A DNA stretch of 64,000 nucleotides from Cyanobium sp. FACHB-13342 (GCF_014697415.1 NZ_JACJRT010000008.1:124001-188000), one strand, 5' to 3'; positions 26,015 through 36,862 are shown, counted from the stretch's first letter. Made by a program: numbers and translations. The notes: generated by a model from the letters alone, not told the origin.

Positions 26015-26304
26015 CAGGCGGGCTCCAGGGGGGCCATCGTCAGGCCCTCTGCCCCCAGTTGCTGGTGGTAGAGCTCGGCCTGCTCCTGGGGGCCGCACCA
26101 CACCACGGCCGAGCCTTCGCTGTCGATGCGGTGGGCCAGATCCCAGGCCTGGTCGGGCTGCATGCCGGGAATGATCCGCACCAGGCACTCCACCACGTGC
26201 TGGAAGGTGTTCACGTCGTCGTCCAGCACCACCACCTTGAAGTGGGGGTACGGCTGGCGCAGCCGTTGCCGCTCCTGCACAGGGCTGGGGGAGGAACTGG
26301 CCAT
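26014..26304 (-). CDS. clpS: ATP-dependent Clp protease adaptor ClpS
   Basis: 96 aa from the ATG at 26304 ('MASSSPSPV'); an in-frame start upstream is less likely. ClpS delivers N-degron substrates to the ClpA/C-ClpP protease. Conserved: '[23 protein letters not shown]', where the DDxxNT loop binds the substrate N-terminus, followed by '[17 protein letters not shown]'. The gene precedes DUF2103 in an overlapping pair and is divergent from petN. Confidence 0.92.
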   Translation of the reverse strand: MASSSPSPVQERQRLRQPYPHFKVVVLDDDVNTFQHVVECLVRIIPGMQPDQAWDLAHRIDSEGSAVVWCGPQEQAELYHQQLGAEGLTMAPLEPA

Positions 26305-26397
26305 CACCCCACGGAGACCGAGGTCCAGAACCACAACTGCAGATGCCAGGCAGGCTCCACCCTAGGTAAAGTGCCGCCAACGACTGATGGCTGCGCC

Positions 26398-26499
26398 ATG
26401 TTGAACACCGTGGGTTGGGCTTCTCTGGCAGCCCTGTTCAGCTTCTCGATCGCCATGGTGGTCTGGGGTCGTCATGGCGACAACAGCATCAAGTTCTGA
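26398..26499 (+). CDS. petN: Cytochrome b6f complex subunit PetN
   Basis: 33 aa, too short for most ORF callers. Single membrane helix '[18 protein letters not shown]' followed by '[10 protein letters not shown]', nearly identical in pattern to PetN of other cyanobacteria. It is the smallest subunit of the b6f complex, needed for its stability in the thylakoid membrane, and thus for electron flow between photosystems. The upstream region 26360-26397 (with CTAGGTAAAGTG) must hold its promoter and that of clpS. Confidence 0.93.
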   Translation: MLNTVGWASLAALFSFSIAMVVWGRHGDNSIKF

Positions 26500-26519
26500 G
26501 CGCGGCGTGGCCAATTTCA

Positions 26520-26672
26520 GTGCCTGAGCTGCCCATTTCTGCCTCCCAGGTGCTGTCTGGTGTGGCAGCCCTGTTGTTGGTTTTTGTCAGCGGAGGCGTC
26601 CTCTACCTCTCCACGATTGAGTGGCGGGATCGCCGGCGCCGTAAGGCCCTTGAAGCCAAACGCCGCCCGTGA
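26520..26672 (+). CDS. Small single-helix membrane protein downstream of petN
   Basis: 50 aa from a GTG at 26520. One hydrophobic helix ('VLSGVAALLLVFVSGGVLYL') followed by a basic tail ('EWRDRRRRKALEAKRRP'), giving an N-out, C-in topology. The stop overlaps the GTG of cofH, so translation is probably coupled. I cannot name the family; its position behind petN suggests a possible thylakoid role, without direct evidence. Confidence 0.6.
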   Translation: MPELPISASQVLSGVAALLLVFVSGGVLYLSTIEWRDRRRRKALEAKRRP

Positions 26673-27943
26673 GGGCTGGCACTCCTGCGGGATTGGCCGA
26701 CTGGGCCTGGCAGCTTGCAGACCAGCTGTTGGTTCCGCCCCCTGCCCTGCCCCCCACGCCCCACCCTGGGTGCGGCGATGACCCCATCCCCCTCGCCAGC
26801 CTGCTGAGCGCCATTGCCGCAGCCCACGGCGTTGCAGCTGAAGAGCCCGCCTGCCCTGCTGCCCTGGGGCCCTTGGCCCTGGCCCTGCTGAGTCGGGTTC
26901 CCTCGGCCAACGAGGACGAGCAGCTGCGTCAGGCGGCTGATGCCCTGCGCCAGGAGCTGGCGGGTGACGCCGTGACCTACGTGGTCAATCGCAACCTCAA
27001 CGTCTCCAACCACTGCATCAAGCACTGCAGTTTCTGCGCCTTCCGCCGGGACGCCGGCGAACCCGGGGCCTATTGGCTCACGGAAGCGGAGCTGGAGCAG
27101 CGGGCCGCCGAGGCCCAGGCTGCCGGTGCTACGGAACTGTGCATCCAGGGGGGGCTGAACCCAGCCGCCACCGTGGATGGCAGCCAGCTGGCCTACGCCG
27201 AGGGGCTGTTGCGCTTGCTGCAGGGGGCGGCTCCGGGGATCCACCTGCATGCCTTTTCCCCCCAGGAGCTCCTCTACATGGCCCAGCACGATGGGCTGCC
27301 CCTCGATCGGGTGTTGGAGCGGTTGCGGGCGGTGGGGATGGCGTCCGTGCCGGGTACGGCCGCGGAGGTGCTCAGTGAGCGGGTGCGTCGGGTGCTCTGC
27401 CCTGAGAAACTCTCGGCCCGCGAGTGGGTGGCCGTGATCCTCCAGGTGCAGGCCCAGGGGTTGCCGGCCACCAGCACCTTGATGGCCGGCCACATCGAGG
27501 CACCGGCCGATCTGGCAGCCCACCTGCTGACCCTGGTGGCACTGCAGCGCCACGCCTGCCAGCATCACCGCCAGGGATTCACCGAGTTTGTGCTGCTGCC
27601 GTTTGTGGGTGCTTCGGCGCCTGCTGCCCTGCGGGCCCGGGTGTGCCGGGACCAGCCCGACCGCAGGGCCATGCTGCGGCTGACGGCCCAGGCCAGGATT
27701 CTGCTGGGGCCCTGGTTTCCCAACCATCAGCCCAGCTGGGTGAAACTCACCCTCGCCGGGGCCACCGAAGCTCTGCGCTGGGGCTGCAACGATCTGGGGG
27801 GCACCCTGATGGAGGAACACATCACCACGATGGCGGGCGCCAGCGGTGGCACCCGTCAGTCGCCCCAGGCCCTGGAGGGGGCCGCCCGTCACCTGGGGCG
27901 TTCGGTGCGGCGGCGCACCACCCTCTACGGGGCATGCCCATGA
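26669..27943 (+). CDS. cofH: Radical SAM deazaflavin synthase subunit 2
   Basis: 424 aa from a GTG at 26669 that overlaps the upstream stop. The radical SAM cluster is CxxxCxxC in 'NHCIKHCSFCAFRRD' (Cys116, 120, 123). 'GEPGAYWLTEAELEQRAAEA' and 'GATELCIQGGLNP' are CofH hallmarks, as are 'STLMAGHIE' and 'EFVLLPFVGASAP'. CofH transfers a tyrosine-derived group to 5-amino-6-ribitylaminouracil; with CofG this makes the F0 (8-HDF) chromophore used by DNA photolyase. CofG is not in this window. About 80 extra N-terminal residues precede the usual start. Confidence 0.92.
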   Translation: MRAGTPAGLADWAWQLADQLLVPPPALPPTPHPGCGDDPIPLASLLSAIAAAHGVAAEEPACPAALGPLALALLSRVPSANEDEQLRQAADALRQELAGDAVTYVVNRNLNVSNHCIKHCSFCAFRRDAGEPGAYWLTEAELEQRAAEAQAAGATELCIQGGLNPAATVDGSQLAYAEGLLRLLQGAAPGIHLHAFSPQELLYMAQHDGLPLDRVLERLRAVGMASVPGTAAEVLSERVRRVLCPEKLSAREWVAVILQVQAQGLPATSTLMAGHIEAPADLAAHLLTLVALQRHACQHHRQGFTEFVLLPFVGASAPAALRARVCRDQPDRRAMLRLTAQARILLGPWFPNHQPSWVKLTLAGATEALRWGCNDLGGTLMEEHITTMAGASGGTRQSPQALEGAARHLGRSVRRRTTLYGACP

Positions 27944-29277
27944 ACACCCTGGCGGCGACCCGCTCCCTCCCCCTGCGGTGGAGCGCTGCCCTCACGGCCC
28001 TGCTGCTGCTGGTGCCCGCCGGGGTCTTGCTGCGCTGGCCCCGGCCCCGGGCCGAGGGGCTGGAGCGGCTGTTGTCCCAGTCCGCCCTGCTGCAGAGTTT
28101 TCCCGCGGCGCCCCAGCGTCCGGTGCCCGCCCTCTGGACCCAGCGCCTTGGCGAGCCCCTGGCCCGCCGGGTCTGGCGTCGCCAAAGCCGGGTGTGGTGG
28201 CAGTTCTGGGGCCGCGATGGCGATGGGGGCGCCTTTCTGGCTTTCCCCGCCCAGGATCTGCCAACGGCCCCACCAGCCCATGCCCTGCGGGTGGATGACC
28301 TGATCGTGGTGGCCCCCGACCCCCTGTCCCAGCGGCTTCTGCAGGATCAGCTCAAGTTGGCCCAGCGCCAGCGCCGGGGGCTCGAACAGCGCTGCCTGCA
28401 GCGGCTCCAGCAGGAGCAGGCCGTGTTCTGGGCACCCTTGGGCCTGGGGGTGATGGCCGGGCCCATGGCGCCGCTGCTGCAGCGCTTTCAGGAGGGCTGC
28501 CTGAGCCTCCGCCTGAAGGGAACCAGCCTCCAGTTGTCGGGGGAAGCCAGTGCGGCCGGTGGCTTCCTGGCCGATCCGGGGCCCAGCGCTGCGGCCTCCT
28601 TGCCTGAGCCCCTGGCCCATGATCTGCTGCTGGAGTGGCGCGGCCCGGCCCTGGAGGGAGTGCTGCAGGGGCTGCTCAGCCGTCAGCTGATCCGTGACCC
28701 CCTGGCCGCCCGCTATGGCATCGGCGAAGGCCAGTTGGCCCTGGTGCGCCGGGTGCCCTTTGTGTTGCAGTTGCGTTCCCTTGCCCAGGGCCCGTTTCAG
28801 GCGGGTCTGGCCCTGCAGTTGGAGGTGACGGGGGACCGCCGGCCCTGGAATCGGCTGCTGGAGGGGCTGAAGGCCCCGCTGGAGGCCCAGGGGCTTGAGG
28901 CCACCAGTGGCGGCTCGACGTCCCTGCCCGCCCTGCGCTGGCGGCGGGAGGATGGGCAGGTGGTGGGTGGCTGGCGCTGGGTGTTGCCCCGATCTGCCCC
29001 CCCCGCGCTTCTGCTGTACCTCGGCCCCGAACCCAGCAGTTCCCCAGCCGCCATCCCCCCGCTGCAGGGCGGTGGCCGCGAGTCCCAGTTGCGGGCCAGG
29101 CCAGCGACGCTGGCGGCAGCCGGGCTGCTGCCACCGGAGTTTCCCCTGCTGGTGCGCCAGGCCAGCCAGCTCAGCCTGGTGGCCTCCAGTTCAGCGCCGG
29201 GCAAACGGGTGTTGCTGTCCCCGCTCAGCCAACTGACGGGGTCGATTCAGTTGCAGCCTCGCTCTCCGGCCCGCTAG
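27940..29277 (+). CDS. Membrane-anchored conserved protein of unknown function
   Basis: 445 aa from the ATG at 27940, overlapping the cofH stop (an in-frame ATG at 27934 is also possible). An uncleaved N-terminal helix ('AALTALLLLVPAGVLLRW') anchors it, and the rest should be periplasmic or lumenal. Blocks such as 'RVWWQFWGRDGDGGAFLAFP' and 'DDLIVVAPDPLSQRLLQDQL' recall DUF3352-type cyanobacterial proteins, but I cannot assign it firmly. The 3' end overlaps convergent thf1 by 53 bp. Confidence 0.6.
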   Translation: MNTLAATRSLPLRWSAALTALLLLVPAGVLLRWPRPRAEGLERLLSQSALLQSFPAAPQRPVPALWTQRLGEPLARRVWRRQSRVWWQFWGRDGDGGAFLAFPAQDLPTAPPAHALRVDDLIVVAPDPLSQRLLQDQLKLAQRQRRGLEQRCLQRLQQEQAVFWAPLGLGVMAGPMAPLLQRFQEGCLSLRLKGTSLQLSGEASAAGGFLADPGPSAAASLPEPLAHDLLLEWRGPALEGVLQGLLSRQLIRDPLAARYGIGEGQLALVRRVPFVLQLRSLAQGPFQAGLALQLEVTGDRRPWNRLLEGLKAPLEAQGLEATSGGSTSLPALRWRREDGQVVGGWRWVLPRSAPPALLLYLGPEPSSSPAAIPPLQGGGRESQLRARPATLAAAGLLPPEFPLLVRQASQLSLVASSSAPGKRVLLSPLSQLTGSIQLQPRSPAR

Positions 29278-29944
29278 TCAGCCCCTGCTGCTGGCGTTCC
29301 CGTTTGCGCCGTTCGGCAGCCACGGTTTCCTCCATCAGCTCCACCGCCTGGGCCATCTTTTCCAGGTTGCCGGCATAGAGGTTGAGGTCTTTGTCGAGCC
29401 GCTCCCGCAGCAGGCCCATGGCGCCGCCGAGGTCGTGGGCGTAATTGCGCAGGGCAATGGGATCCATGGCATCGGCGCCCTGGGCTTGCTCGAGCAGGCT
29501 CAGCAATCCCACCGCCATCAGCCTTGAGTAGTGAAAATCGCTGCGCCGGATGCTGGCCAGGGCCGCCGCCACCGGCTCCGGGGCGCCGTTGCCCTCCTGC
29601 TCAATCCAATGCTTCACCTGCTCGACGCTGTGGCTGCCCATGGCGGCCATGGCGGCGTCGCGCTGTTGGCGCAGGGCCGTGGCATCGAAGCCCGAGGCGG
29701 CGCAGAGGGCGCTCAACAGCGGAGCCCGTTGGGCCTCAGGTTTGTACCCCTTGGCAAAGCTGTCGAACACCTGGATCAGTCCACAGGCGAACAGGGGATC
29801 GCTGCGGAACCCCTTTTGGCGACTGAGCAGGTGAAGCTCCACCAGCAGCTCATCCACCATGCGCCGGTAGAGGGGCGCAATGACGTGGGGGAAGGCGGCG
29901 TGGAAGGCTCGCTTGCTGTCGGCAACAGTGAGAGCTGCACTCAC
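29225..29944 (-). CDS. thf1: Photosystem II biogenesis protein Psp29/Thf1
   Basis: 239 aa from the ATG at 29944. Family phrases: 'TVADSKRAFHAAFPHVIAPL', 'YRRMVDELLVELHLLSRQKG', 'DPLFACGLIQVFDSF', 'GYKPEAQRAPLLSALC', 'FHYSRLMAVGLLSLLE' and a C-terminal coiled coil ('LEKMAQAVELMEETVAAERR'). Thf1 is required for thylakoid formation and photosystem II biogenesis, and in cyanobacteria it influences the stability of FtsH complexes. clpP and ftsH are close by. Divergent from clpP with a 76-bp spacer. Confidence 0.94.
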   Translation of the reverse strand: MSAALTVADSKRAFHAAFPHVIAPLYRRMVDELLVELHLLSRQKGFRSDPLFACGLIQVFDSFAKGYKPEAQRAPLLSALCAASGFDATALRQQRDAAMAAMGSHSVEQVKHWIEQEGNGAPEPVAAALASIRRSDFHYSRLMAVGLLSLLEQAQGADAMDPIALRNYAHDLGGAMGLLRERLDKDLNLYAGNLEKMAQAVELMEETVAAERRKRERQQQGLTSGPESEAATESTPSVG

Positions 29945-30020
29945 GCGGGATCAGGCCAAGGTGGGCCGACCCTAGCCGCCCAGGCTCAGTAAGATCGGGT
30001 TCAACCGCCCCAGCAGCTCC

Positions 30021-30611
30021 ATGATCCCGATCGTCATTGAAGAGTCGGGCCGGGGTGAGCGCGCGTTTGACATCTATTCCCGCCTGCTGCGGGAGCGCAT
30101 CATCTTTTTGGGCGAGCCGGTGACGTCCGAGTCCGCCAACCGGGTGGTGGCCCAGTTGCTGTTCCTGGAGGCGGAGGATCCGGAGAAGGACATCTTCCTC
30201 TATATCAATTCCCCAGGTGGTTCGGTGTACGACGGCCTGGGCATTTTCGACACCATGCAGCACATCAAGCCCGATGTGCAGACGGTGTGCGTCGGTCTGG
30301 CGGCGTCGATGGGTGCCTTCCTGCTCTGTGCCGGCACCAAGGGCAAGCGCAGCAGCCTCACCCACTCCCGGATCATGATCCACCAGCCCCTGGGTGGTGC
30401 CCGCGGTCAGGCCAGTGACATCCGCATCCAGGCGGACGAAATTCTCTACCTCAAGAAGAAGCTCAATACGGAGCTGGCCGACCGCACCGGCCAGCCCCTG
30501 CCCCGCATTGAGGAGGACACCGACCGCGACTTCTTCATGTCGCCGGCGGAAGCCGTCAGCTACGGCCTGATCGACAAAGTGATCGAGAAGCGGCCCGTTC
30601 GTCCGGTCTGA
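30021..30611 (+). CDS. clpP: ATP-dependent Clp protease proteolytic subunit
   Basis: 196 aa from the ATG at 30021. The catalytic triad is visible: Ser96 in 'GLAASMGAF', His121 in 'MIHQPLGG', and the Asp in '[10 protein letters not shown]'. '[16 protein letters not shown]' is the oxyanion-hole region. ClpP forms a barrel with Clp ATPases and degrades unfolded or tagged proteins; clpS lies 4 kb upstream. A TAAGAT at 29990-29995, 25 bases before the ATG, is a plausible -10 box. Cyanobacteria keep several clpP paralogues; this one has an intact active site and is not clpR. Confidence 0.96.
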   Translation: MIPIVIEESGRGERAFDIYSRLLRERIIFLGEPVTSESANRVVAQLLFLEAEDPEKDIFLYINSPGGSVYDGLGIFDTMQHIKPDVQTVCVGLAASMGAFLLCAGTKGKRSSLTHSRIMIHQPLGGARGQASDIRIQADEILYLKKKLNTELADRTGQPLPRIEEDTDRDFFMSPAEAVSYGLIDKVIEKRPVRPV

Positions 30612-30636
30612 GCCAAATCACGGCCCTTGTGGGTGG

Positions 30637-30670
30637 CGGTGGCTGCTTGACGGTGGCTGCTTGACGGTGG
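30637..30670. repeat. 14-bp tandem repeat, 2.4 copies
   Basis: The unit CGGTGGCTGCTTGA is repeated exactly at 30637-30650 and 30651-30664, followed by a partial copy CGGTGG. It sits in the 104-bp spacer between clpP and the monooxygenase-like gene. Possibly replication slippage; no function visible. Confidence 0.85.
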
Positions 30671-30715
30671 AAGGCGGGCTCACCAGATTTGGTGGGCACT
30701 CCGCCAGTCCTGTTG

Positions 30716-31021
30716 ATGTACGCCACCCTGCGGGAGTACGAGGGAATCCAGGATCCAGCGGAGGCCACCCAGCCCCTGCTCGATGGGTTGTTGGCTGAAA
30801 TGCAGGCCCTGCCGGGCTTTGTGTCCTATTACTTCGTGGATGTGGGTGATGCTGGAGACCGCATGATCTCCCTCAGCGTGTTTGAAACCAGCGAGGCCGC
30901 GGAGGAATCGAACCGGGTTGCCGCCAAGTGGGTTCAGCGCTGGATGGCCGAGCATCCCAGCACCGCACCCACGGCCAGCCGGGTGGACGCTGGCCCGGTG
31001 ATGGCCAGCGCCGTCGCCTGA
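30716..31021 (+). CDS. Antibiotic biosynthesis monooxygenase (ABM)-like small protein
   Basis: 101 aa from the ATG at 30716 ('MYATLREYEGI'). A dimeric ferredoxin-like alpha/beta fold is suggested by 'MQALPGFVSYYFVDVGDAGD', 'MISLSVFETSEAAEESNRVA' and 'AAKWVQRWMAE'. Members of this fold include heme- and quinone-modifying enzymes and stress proteins; no metal or cofactor ligand is visible. Substrate unknown. Convergent with ftsH, with adjoining stop codons. Confidence 0.65.
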   Translation: MYATLREYEGIQDPAEATQPLLDGLLAEMQALPGFVSYYFVDVGDAGDRMISLSVFETSEAAEESNRVAAKWVQRWMAEHPSTAPTASRVDAGPVMASAVA

Positions 31022-32947
<1,926 letters not shown>

Positions 32948-33006
32948 AGCTGAGACACATTCTTAACAAGTGTAACGGCGCCGCGGACGCCCCAGGAGCG
33001 TTGCGA

Positions 33007-33342
33007 TTAACCCGCGATGGCCCAGAGCCCCAGATCGTCTTCGGGGTCGGCATCGGCCTGGTGCTGGCCGCTGCCGGGCAGGGCTTCCAGGGGTCCGGTG
33101 CTGGCCGCCGGTTCGATCAGGAGTTCCTCCGTCTGGATGGTCTCCACCAGTTCCGGTCCCCCCAGACCGTGGGTCCAGATCTTCACCTCACTCTGGGGCG
33201 GGCATTGGAAGCTCAAGAGCTCAAAGGGAAACACCACCCGCTCGAGAAAGAACTCCTCGGGTCCCACGCAACGCAGGATCACCATCCGATCACTGGAGTT
33301 GCGGTAGCCGCACGCCAACAGAGCCACGCCGTTCCAAACCAA
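33007..33342 (-). CDS. DUF1830 domain protein
   Basis: 111 aa from the ATG at 33342. The pattern 'CGYRNSSDRMVILRC' then 'EEFFLERVVFPFELLSFQCP' and 'SEVKIWTH' matches the cyanobacterial DUF1830 family (Tyr-x-Asn, 'fERVvfP' core). The remaining acidic tail ('EDDLGLW') is variable. The opposite-strand frame at 33001-33387 has no family features. Function unknown; it is upstream of ftsH in the same orientation. Confidence 0.8.
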   Translation of the reverse strand: MVWNGVALLACGYRNSSDRMVILRCVGPEEFFLERVVFPFELLSFQCPPQSEVKIWTHGLGGPELVETIQTEELLIEPAASTGPLEALPGSGQHQADADPEDDLGLWAIAG

Positions 33343-33440
33343 TCCAATCCATCCATCAAGCCATTGGCCTGCGTTGGGGTTTGGTGACGAAGGCCACGGT
33401 TTTTGCTTTTTAACAGTTTCTTCGGTTTCTCGGCGGAGGT

Positions 33441-34670
33441 CTAAAGGCTGCGCAGCGCCACGATCGGATCGAGGCGGGCCGCCCGCCGGGCGGGCACCAC
33501 GCCGAAAAACAGGCCGATCGAGCCGGAGAGCACCACCGTGCCCAGCACGGTGGCACCCCCAATGGCAGCCGGCAGGGGCGTGATGGCGGCCACCAAGGTG
33601 ACCGTGCCGATCCCCACCGCACTGCCGATCACCCCTCCCAGGCTGGCCAGCACCAGCGATTCCACCAGGAACTGGAGCAGCACATCGCCGCTGCGGGCGC
33701 CGAGGGCCTTGCGCAGGCCGATCTCCTCGGTGCGCTCACTCACCGACACCAACATGATGTTCATGATGCCGATGCCGCCCACCAGCAGGGACACGGCACC
33801 AATGGCACCCAGCATCAGGGTGAGCCCGCCGGTGATGGTGCTGACGATCGTGAGGGCATCCTTCTGGGAGCGCACGGCGAAGTCGTCCTCCCGCAGGATC
33901 CGGTGCCGCTGGCGCAGCAGGTTGGTGATCTGGAAGGCGGCGGCGCCGGTGCTCTGCTCGTCGCGGGCCTCGACGCTGATGAAGTTGAGGTTGACGCCGT
34001 AGGTGGGGTCCCGGCCGGAGAGTTTGCTCACCATGGTGGTGAGGGGGACATAGGCATTCTCGTCCTGGTTTTGGCCGAACACGGCCCCCTTGGGTTCCAG
34101 CACGCCGATCACCTCGAACAGCTGGTTGCGGATGCGCAGCTGGCGGCCAACCGGAGCCTTGCCCGGGAACATCTTGACGCCCAGATCCGGGCCCACCACC
34201 GTGACATTGCGGGCGCTGTTCAGGTCGCTGGCGGAGAAGAAGCGGCCCTGGGCCACTTCAAACTGGCGCACGGGCAGGAATTCCGGCGTCACCCCCGACA
34301 CCGAAGCGGTGCTGCTGATCCCACCGGCCTGGATCACCTCACTCAGGGTGATCTGGGGCGCCACCCGTTTAACGCTGGGCACCTGCTCAGCGATGGCTTC
34401 GGCGTCCTCCAGCACCAGGGTTCTGGGGAAGTCGATCCCCTGGCGGCGGGTGTCGTTGTTGCCTGGCACCACGAAGAGCACGTTGGCCCCCAGATTGCTG
34501 AGCTGGCCTTCCGCCAGGTTCTGGGCGCCCCGACCAACCCCCACCAGGGTGATCACCGAGGCGTTGCCGATCACGATGCCGAGCATGGTGAGCAGGCTGC
34601 GCAGCCGGTTGGCGCGCAGGGTGGAGAGGGCCATCCCCACCGTTTCCCGCATGGGGAGCTTGGATGCCAT
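33441..34670 (-). CDS. MacB-like ABC transporter permease
   Basis: 409 aa from the ATG at 34670. An N-terminal helix ('LRSLLTMLGIVIGNASVITL') is followed by a large periplasmic domain (about residues 45-270) and three C-terminal helices: 'TLMLGAIGAVSLLVGGIGIMNIML', 'VLASLGGVIGSAVGIGTVTLV' and 'TVVLSGSIGLFFGVVPARRAA'. 'ERTEEIGLRKALGARSGDVL' is the typical FtsX-fold coupling segment. This family exports peptides, lipids or toxins with an ATPase and a periplasmic adaptor; neither is beside it here. The gene lies 20 bp from pyk. Confidence 0.88.
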   Translation of the reverse strand: MASKLPMRETVGMALSTLRANRLRSLLTMLGIVIGNASVITLVGVGRGAQNLAEGQLSNLGANVLFVVPGNNDTRRQGIDFPRTLVLEDAEAIAEQVPSVKRVAPQITLSEVIQAGGISSTASVSGVTPEFLPVRQFEVAQGRFFSASDLNSARNVTVVGPDLGVKMFPGKAPVGRQLRIRNQLFEVIGVLEPKGAVFGQNQDENAYVPLTTMVSKLSGRDPTYGVNLNFISVEARDEQSTGAAAFQITNLLRQRHRILREDDFAVRSQKDALTIVSTITGGLTLMLGAIGAVSLLVGGIGIMNIMLVSVSERTEEIGLRKALGARSGDVLLQFLVESLVLASLGGVIGSAVGIGTVTLVAAITPLPAAIGGATVLGTVVLSGSIGLFFGVVPARRAARLDPIVALRSL

Positions 34671-34690
34671 GGCTGTGCGGCGGGTGGGCC

Positions 34691-36481
34691 CTAGACGATG
34701 GAGCCGTTGGGGTCAGCGTGGTGGCTTCGGGCCCCGCGATGCACTTCACCGCGGATCAGATCCAGGGTGACGATCTCCCCCTGGCGCAGGCTGGCAAAGG
34801 CGTTGTCCACCCCCACGATGGCGGCAATGCCGGTGCGCTGGGCAATCACGGCCGCGTGGCTCTCCACACCGTCTGCTTCAGCGATCACGGCCTTGGCCTT
34901 GCGGATCGCCTCCACGTAGGCGGCCGTGCTGTCGCGCACCACCAGGATTTCGCCGGGCTGAATCGCCGCGGCCGCTTCCGCAGTGTCCGCCAGGCGCACC
35001 CGGCCGCTCACCGAGCCGCTGCCGATGCCGGTGCCCTTCGACAGCACGGCCGAAACGATGCCCACCTTGATGAAATCGGTGGAGCCACTGATGCCAGCGA
35101 GGGTGCCGGCGGTCTGCACGACCAGATCGCCATCCTGGAGAAAGCCCAGTTCGCGGGCCTTGCCCATGGCGAGGCTGAAGGTGCTGGTTGAGGAGCTCTG
35201 TTCTTCCACCAGCAGGGGATTGACCCCCCAGCAGAGCTGCAGCTGGCGGGCCACGCTCACCTCACTGGTGATCGCCAGGATCGGGGTGCTGGGACGGAAC
35301 TTGCTGACGTTGCGGGCCGTGGATCCCCCCTTGGTGAGCGGCAAGATCGCGGCGGCGTTGAGTTGGCGGGCGATGCTGCTCACCGCCTGACAGATGGCAT
35401 TGGGGATGGTGGTGGCCATGTGGCTGTCCAGCACCCGTTGGGGATAGTCGCGCTCGATGCGCCTGGCGATGGTGGCCATGGTGGCCACGGCTTCCACGGG
35501 GAAATCCCCTACGGCGCTCTCGTTGGAGAGCATCACGGCGTCCGTGCCGTCAAGGATGGCGTTGGCCACGTCGCTCACCTCGGCCCGGGTGGGCCGGGGA
35601 CAGCTCACCATGGAATCCAGCATCTGGGTGGCGGTGATCACCGGGATGCCGAGGCTGTTGGCCTTGCGGATCAGCTCCTTCTGCAGCAGGGGCACTTCCT
35701 CAGCGGGCATCTCCACGCCGAGGTCACCGCGGGCCACCATCACCCCGTCACAGAGGGGCAGGATGTCGTCGATCTGATCGATGGCCTCGAATTTCTCGAT
35801 CTTGGCCACCACGGGGGTCTGGTGGCCGTGGCTGCGGATCAGCTCCCGGATCTCGCGCATGTCGGACGGGTTGCGCACAAAGCTGAGCGCCACCCAGTCC
35901 ACCCCCTGCTTGAGCCCGAAGGCCAGGTCGATGCGATCCTTCTCGGTGAGGGCCCGGATTGAGAGCTGCACATCCGGGAAGTTGACCCCCTTGTTGTTGG
36001 AGAGCACCCCCCCAACGGTGACGCTGCAATACAGGGTCTGCTCAGGTTGGTCGACCCGATCGACCACCATTTCCACCCGGCCGTCATCCAACAGAATGCG
36101 GCTGCCTGGCACCACCTCGTCGGCCAGCTTGTCGTAGGTGACCGTGGCAATCGTCTGATTGCAGGCCACATCCCTTGAGGTGAGGGTGAAGGGATCGCCC
36201 TTGGCCAGGGTGATGGGCCCATCGGCGAAGCGGCCCAGGCGAATCTTGGGCCCCTGCAGGTCTTGCAGGATGCCTATCTCAATGCCGAGCTCGGTGGCCA
36301 CCTGACGGATCGTGGCGATGCGAGCCGCGTGCTCGCTGTGGTCGCCGTGGGAGAAATTGAGGCGGAAGGTGGTGGCACCGGCGGCGATCAGCTCGCGCAG
36401 CCGTTCGTGGGATTCCGTGGCGGGCCCGATCGTGGCCACGATCTTGGTGCGACGCATGAGATCGGGCTGGGGCATCAACAC
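34691..36481 (-). CDS. pyk: Pyruvate kinase with C-terminal PEP-utilising domain
   Basis: 596 aa from the ATG at 36481; 36457 ('MRRTKIVATIGPAT') is an alternative. It converts PEP and ADP to pyruvate and ATP. The active-site segments 'RLNFSHGDHSEHAARI', 'AKIEKFEAIDQIDDIL', 'VARGDLGVEMPAEEVP', 'TATQMLDSM', 'PTRAEVSDVANAI' and 'LSNESAVGDFPVEAV' are all present. The last about 110 residues form a PEP-utilising mobile domain ('GEILVVRDSTAAY', 'ADGVESHAAVIAQR'), as in the longer bacterial pyruvate kinases. The opposite-strand MazG-like gene starts in the spacer beyond the start codon. Confidence 0.96.
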   Translation of the reverse strand: MLMPQPDLMRRTKIVATIGPATESHERLRELIAAGATTFRLNFSHGDHSEHAARIATIRQVATELGIEIGILQDLQGPKIRLGRFADGPITLAKGDPFTLTSRDVACNQTIATVTYDKLADEVVPGSRILLDDGRVEMVVDRVDQPEQTLYCSVTVGGVLSNNKGVNFPDVQLSIRALTEKDRIDLAFGLKQGVDWVALSFVRNPSDMREIRELIRSHGHQTPVVAKIEKFEAIDQIDDILPLCDGVMVARGDLGVEMPAEEVPLLQKELIRKANSLGIPVITATQMLDSMVSCPRPTRAEVSDVANAILDGTDAVMLSNESAVGDFPVEAVATMATIARRIERDYPQRVLDSHMATTIPNAICQAVSSIARQLNAAAILPLTKGGSTARNVSKFRPSTPILAITSEVSVARQLQLCWGVNPLLVEEQSSSTSTFSLAMGKARELGFLQDGDLVVQTAGTLAGISGSTDFIKVGIVSAVLSKGTGIGSGSVSGRVRLADTAEAAAAIQPGEILVVRDSTAAYVEAIRKAKAVIAEADGVESHAAVIAQRTGIAAIVGVDNAFASLRQGEIVTLDLIRGEVHRGARSHHADPNGSIV

Positions 36482-36532
36482 GCCATCAGACAGCTGGAAA
36501 CTACCATCCAGGCCTGCAATGGGCTGCCCCAG

Positions 36533-36862
36533 TTGGATTTCCAGGCCTACCAGGAGCGCTCCCGCGCCACCGCCCGCTACCCCGAGGCGGGTGCCAACCC
36601 CATCTACCCCACCCTGGGTCTGTGCGGTGAGGCCGGCGAGGTGGCCGACAAGGTCAAAAAGGTGCTGCGCGACCAGAACGGCTCCTTCAGCCCGGAGGTG
36701 ATCGCCGCCCTGGAACTGGAACTGGGCGATGTGCTCTGGTACGTGGCCCAGCTGGCCACCGAGCTGGGTTTGGAGCTCGATCAGATCGCCCAGGCCAACC
36801 TGGACAAACTCGCCAGCCGTGCCGCCCGTAACGTGATCGCAGGCAGCGGGGATACGCGGTGA
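36533..36862 (+). CDS. MazG-like NTP pyrophosphohydrolase
   Basis: 109 aa from a TTG at 36533 ('DFQAYQERS'); no in-frame ATG is available and the open frame extends far upstream over pyk. 'TLGLCGEAGEVADKVKKVL' and 'LELELGDVLWYVAQLATELG' hold the EExxD-type metal ligands (Glu-x-x-Glu, Glu-x-x-Asp) of the all-alpha MazG superfamily. It would hydrolyse abnormal nucleoside triphosphates to monophosphates. The stop overlaps the GTG of the next gene. Confidence 0.82.
   Translation: MDFQAYQERSRATARYPEAGANPIYPTLGLCGEAGEVADKVKKVLRDQNGSFSPEVIAALELELGDVLWYVAQLATELGLELDQIAQANLDKLASRAARNVIAGSGDTR

Noticed and set aside
33001-33387. Plus-strand frame opposite the DUF1830 gene
   Set aside because: The minus strand has the DUF1830 pattern; the plus frame has no recognisable features.
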